Assembly (NCBI RefSeq): GCF_902374955.1
Contig: NZ_CABKRX010000118.1
Span: forward strand, 1 to 64,000
Length of the DNA: 64,000 bases
Direction of reading: 5' to 3'
Origin: Bacillus massilioanorexius
GTDB taxonomy: Bacteria; Bacillota; Bacilli; Bacillales; DSM-1321
Shown: positions 62,329 through 64,000 of the stretch, one piece after another
How positions within the stretch are numbered: the first letter of the stretch is position 1
Layout of the letters: every line of letters begins with the position of its first letter
Translations under genes and position numbers: made by a program
Notes under the pieces: generated by a model
What the model saw: only the letters and a program-made list of their open reading frames with translations
The model's database searches: none
What the model was told of the DNA's origin: nothing

Positions 62329-63333
62329 ATGAATATTCATGATTATAAAAATATATGGGTCATTTTAGAAAGCCTAAATGACGAAGTGAAAAAAGTTAGC
62401 TTAGAATTACTTAATCAAGGAAAAGCACTTGCGAAAGCAAATGGAGAACAAATAGTAGCAATTGCTATAGGACAACATGTTGATGCGACAGTGAAAGCAG
62501 CTATTTCTCATGGAGCGGATGAAGTATTAGTAGTTAAAGGTGATGAATATAAAGATTACAATACGGAAAGTTATACAAATGCAATTGTAAAATTAGTAGA
62601 AAAATATAAGCCTTCTGTTATTTTGCTAGGAGCTACTAATAATGGTAGAGATTTGTCATCGAGAGTAGCAGCTAGATTACAAGTTGGATCTGCAGCTGAT
62701 TGTACAGCAGTAGAAGTAGGAGAGAATGGTTCTATTGCTTGGACTCGATCAACTTATGGTGGCAAACTGATGAATGTTGTTTCATTTCCCGAGACGCGCC
62801 CTCAAATTGGTACAGTACGATCTAGTTCATATGAAAAAGCAGAAGCAGATGATTCAAGAACGGCAAATGTTATAAACGAAGCTATTCAGACACCAACTGA
62901 ACAAATTAGAACGAAAGTAAAAGAGGTCATTCAATCTGTAGGAGAAGGAATTAAATTAGAGGATGCTGATGTTGTTGTTGGGGGAGGTAGAGGTTTAGGA
63001 AAGGTTGAAAATGTTGAACTAATTAAAGAGTTGGCAGCTGTATTAGGAGGTACCATAGGAACGACTAGAGCGTGTATTGATGCAGGATGGGTACCATATT
63101 CTTTACAAATTGGTCAATCAGGTAAGAGAATATCTCCAAAGCTTTATATTGCCTGCGGTATTTCTGGTGCAACTCAGCATTTGGCGGGTATTACTTCTTC
63201 AGATGTCATTGTGGCTATAAATAAAGATCCTGATGCACCGATCTTTGAATTAGCTGACTATGGAGTAGTTGGAGACTTGTTTGAAATAGTGCCGATTCTT
63301 ATCGAAGAAATTAAAAAAATAAAAGCAAGCTAA
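62329..63333 (+). CDS. Electron transfer flavoprotein alpha subunit (FixB/YdiR/EtfA, second locus)
   Basis: A 334-residue EtfA-family protein. ATG 62329 (MNIHDYKNIWVILESLNDEV) follows GGAATGGAG; the longer frame is unsupported. The N-terminal domain has LLGATNNGRDLSSRVAARLQ and SAADCTAVEV. The C-terminal FAD domain has ADVVVGGGRGLGKVENVELI, RACIDAGWVPYSLQIGQSGK, CGISGATQHLAGITSSDVIV and NKDPDAPIFELADYGVVGD. It forms a heterodimer with the beta subunit encoded 16 bases upstream. Confidence 0.93.
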   Translation: MNIHDYKNIWVILESLNDEVKKVSLELLNQGKALAKANGEQIVAIAIGQHVDATVKAAISHGADEVLVVKGDEYKDYNTESYTNAIVKLVEKYKPSVILLGATNNGRDLSSRVAARLQVGSAADCTAVEVGENGSIAWTRSTYGGKLMNVVSFPETRPQIGTVRSSSYEKAEADDSRTANVINEAIQTPTEQIRTKVKEVIQSVGEGIKLEDADVVVGGGRGLGKVENVELIKELAAVLGGTIGTTRACIDAGWVPYSLQIGQSGKRISPKLYIACGISGATQHLAGITSSDVIVAINKDPDAPIFELADYGVVGDLFEIVPILIEEIKKIKAS

Positions 63334-63351
63334 TGATAGCATTCTGATAAT

Positions 63352-63390
63352 GAGATGACACAAAAGGACTGGTACTCCTTTTGTGTTCTC
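63352..63390 (+). terminator. Hairpin between fixB and the acyl-CoA synthetase gene
   Basis: ACACAAAAGGA pairs perfectly with TCCTTTTGTGT (11 bp, extended by GAG/CTC). There is no real T-run after it, so it is probably an attenuator or processing site. Confidence 0.55.
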
Positions 63391-63493
63391 ATTTCTAAAA
63401 TCTAAAGATCCATCTAGTAATTAGTAGATGGGAAAATGAGTATTTAACTAAATAATACTTCCGTTTTTGAAAATTTTCAAGGGAGGTAGTGAA

Positions 63494-64000
63494 ATGTCTT
63501 TAGGAATGAAGATCAGTGAATTCCAGAAACGTGAATACAGGAAAAAAGGACTTTGGGGTGATGCTACTCTAGCCGATTATTGGAAAATGTCCCTGTTAAA
63601 ATTTCCAGAGAAGGTGGCAATAGTTGATCTTCAGGGAGATAGCTACACATATTCTGAAATTGATGATGCTGCTAATCGATTAGCTCATTTCTTCATCCAA
63701 AAAGGTGTGGAACCTGGAGATTTCATTTCGGTTCAATTACCAGATTGGGCAGAATTTTTGATTATTTATGTGGCGTGTTTAAAAACAGGAGCCGTTATCA
63801 ATCCTGTTTTACCGAATGCACGTGAATTGGAATTAACTTATATTTTAAATAAATGTCAATCGAAGATGCTATTTGTTCCCTGTTGGTTTAGAAAATGCGA
63901 TTATACCAATATGATTAAGTCTTTATCCAAACAGGTTACTAGCTTGAAGGAAATAATAGTCGTAGAGAAAGGAAGAGAGATAAAAGAGGAAAAAGAAAGC
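63494..64000 (+). CDS. fadK: FadK-like acyl-CoA synthetase (partial, cut by window end)
   Basis: The first 169 codons of an AMP-forming ligase; the frame is open to the window edge. GGGAGG lies 8 bases before ATG 63494. The start matches E. coli FadK (YdiD) strikingly: REYRKKGLWGDATLADYWKM, SYTYSEIDDAANRLAHFF, ISVQLPDWAEFLIIYVACLK and YILNKCQSKMLFVP. FadK is an anaerobic short/medium-chain fatty acyl-CoA synthetase encoded next to ydiQRST in E. coli, the same company as here. The catalytic P-loop lies beyond the window. Confidence 0.85.
   Translation, partial: MSLGMKISEFQKREYRKKGLWGDATLADYWKMSLLKFPEKVAIVDLQGDSYTYSEIDDAANRLAHFFIQKGVEPGDFISVQLPDWAEFLIIYVACLKTGAVINPVLPNARELELTYILNKCQSKMLFVPCWFRKCDYTNMIKSLSKQVTSLKEIIVVEKGREIKEEKES

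Noticed and set aside
63370..63385. TGGTACTCCTTTTGTG as a sigma-54 promoter before fadK
   Set aside because: The essential -12 GC is GT, and the sequence is part of a perfect hairpin.
1..64000. CRISPR array, tRNA, rRNA, prophage or complete insertion sequence
   Set aside because: No regularly spaced repeats, RNA-gene signatures, integrase, transposase or phage structural genes were found.

Overview
The window looks like a chromosomal segment of a low-GC, spore-forming Bacillaceae. The coding sequence is AT-rich, Shine-Dalgarno sites are strong (AGGAGG/GGAGG), and there are CotF-type spore coat proteins, a VanW protein, an SLH-domain surface protein, BrnQ and a Bacillus-type small protein (DUF3951-like). 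No rRNA, tRNA, CRISPR array or intact insertion sequence was seen.

Region 1 (1-25.4 kb) is mixed housekeeping and accessory content. It holds a broken M20 amidohydrolase, a YtcJ-type amidohydrolase, a Crp/Fnr-type regulator, a polysaccharide deacetylase, BrnQ and a LIV-type branched-chain amino acid ABC operon whose binding-protein gene livK carries a one-base frameshift. It continues with a NUDIX hydrolase, several GNAT acetyltransferases (two of them broken), VanW, two spore coat proteins, a decayed Crp-like gene, an SPFH protein with a 53-residue ribbon-helix-helix partner, a MocR regulator remnant, a HAD hydrolase, a CmpB-like membrane protein and a DUF2156/GNAT pair. At least six damaged genes lie in the first 22 kb, and none was recognised in the rest.

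Region 2 (25.5-45.3 kb) is the most interesting part: a self-contained sigma-54-controlled cai-fix-like locus. In the centre are rpoN (sigma-54) and an AcoR-type enhancer-binding activator. To the left, on the minus strand, are a CaiB-like CoA-transferase and an OFA-type MFS transporter behind a consensus -24/-12 promoter. To the right, behind a second consensus -24/-12 promoter, runs a ten-gene operon: fixA, fixB, fixC, fixX, an NADH:flavin oxidoreductase with Fe-S/FAD/NAD regions, a crotonase-fold protein without either hydratase glutamate, a second OFA transporter, an acyl-CoA ligase, a CaiA/YdiO-like acyl-CoA dehydrogenase and a second CaiB-like CoA-transferase. A convergent TIGR03084/maleylpyruvate-isomerase-like gene follows. 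The gene set mirrors the E. coli carnitine/crotonobetaine pathway (CaiA, CaiB, CaiC, FixABCX), but with MFS transporters in place of CaiT, sigma-54 control and two unusual enzymes. The expected logic is uptake, CoA activation or transfer, double-bond shuffling, and reduction of an enoyl-CoA with electrons delivered by FixABCX. The true substrate is unknown.

Region 3 (45.6-52.7 kb) holds an SLH beta-propeller surface protein, an AlaX-type alanyl-tRNA editing protein, an unlisted 57-residue membrane protein, a VOC protein, two EamA transporters, two members of a dispersed intergenic repeat, and a rubredoxin-like protein.

Region 4 (52.8-64 kb) is a second acyl-CoA redox locus resembling E. coli ydiQRST-fadK. 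It comprises an acyl-CoA dehydrogenase, a LysR regulator, an ACS-type MFS transporter, a FldA/HadA-like CoA-transferase, fixC, fixX (two-cluster type), an acyl-CoA dehydrogenase, fixA and fixB (etfB/etfA), and a FadK-like acyl-CoA synthetase cut by the window edge. Two TGTGA-N6-TCACA (Fnr/Crp) boxes lie in the divergent lysR-MFS region, suggesting anaerobic control.
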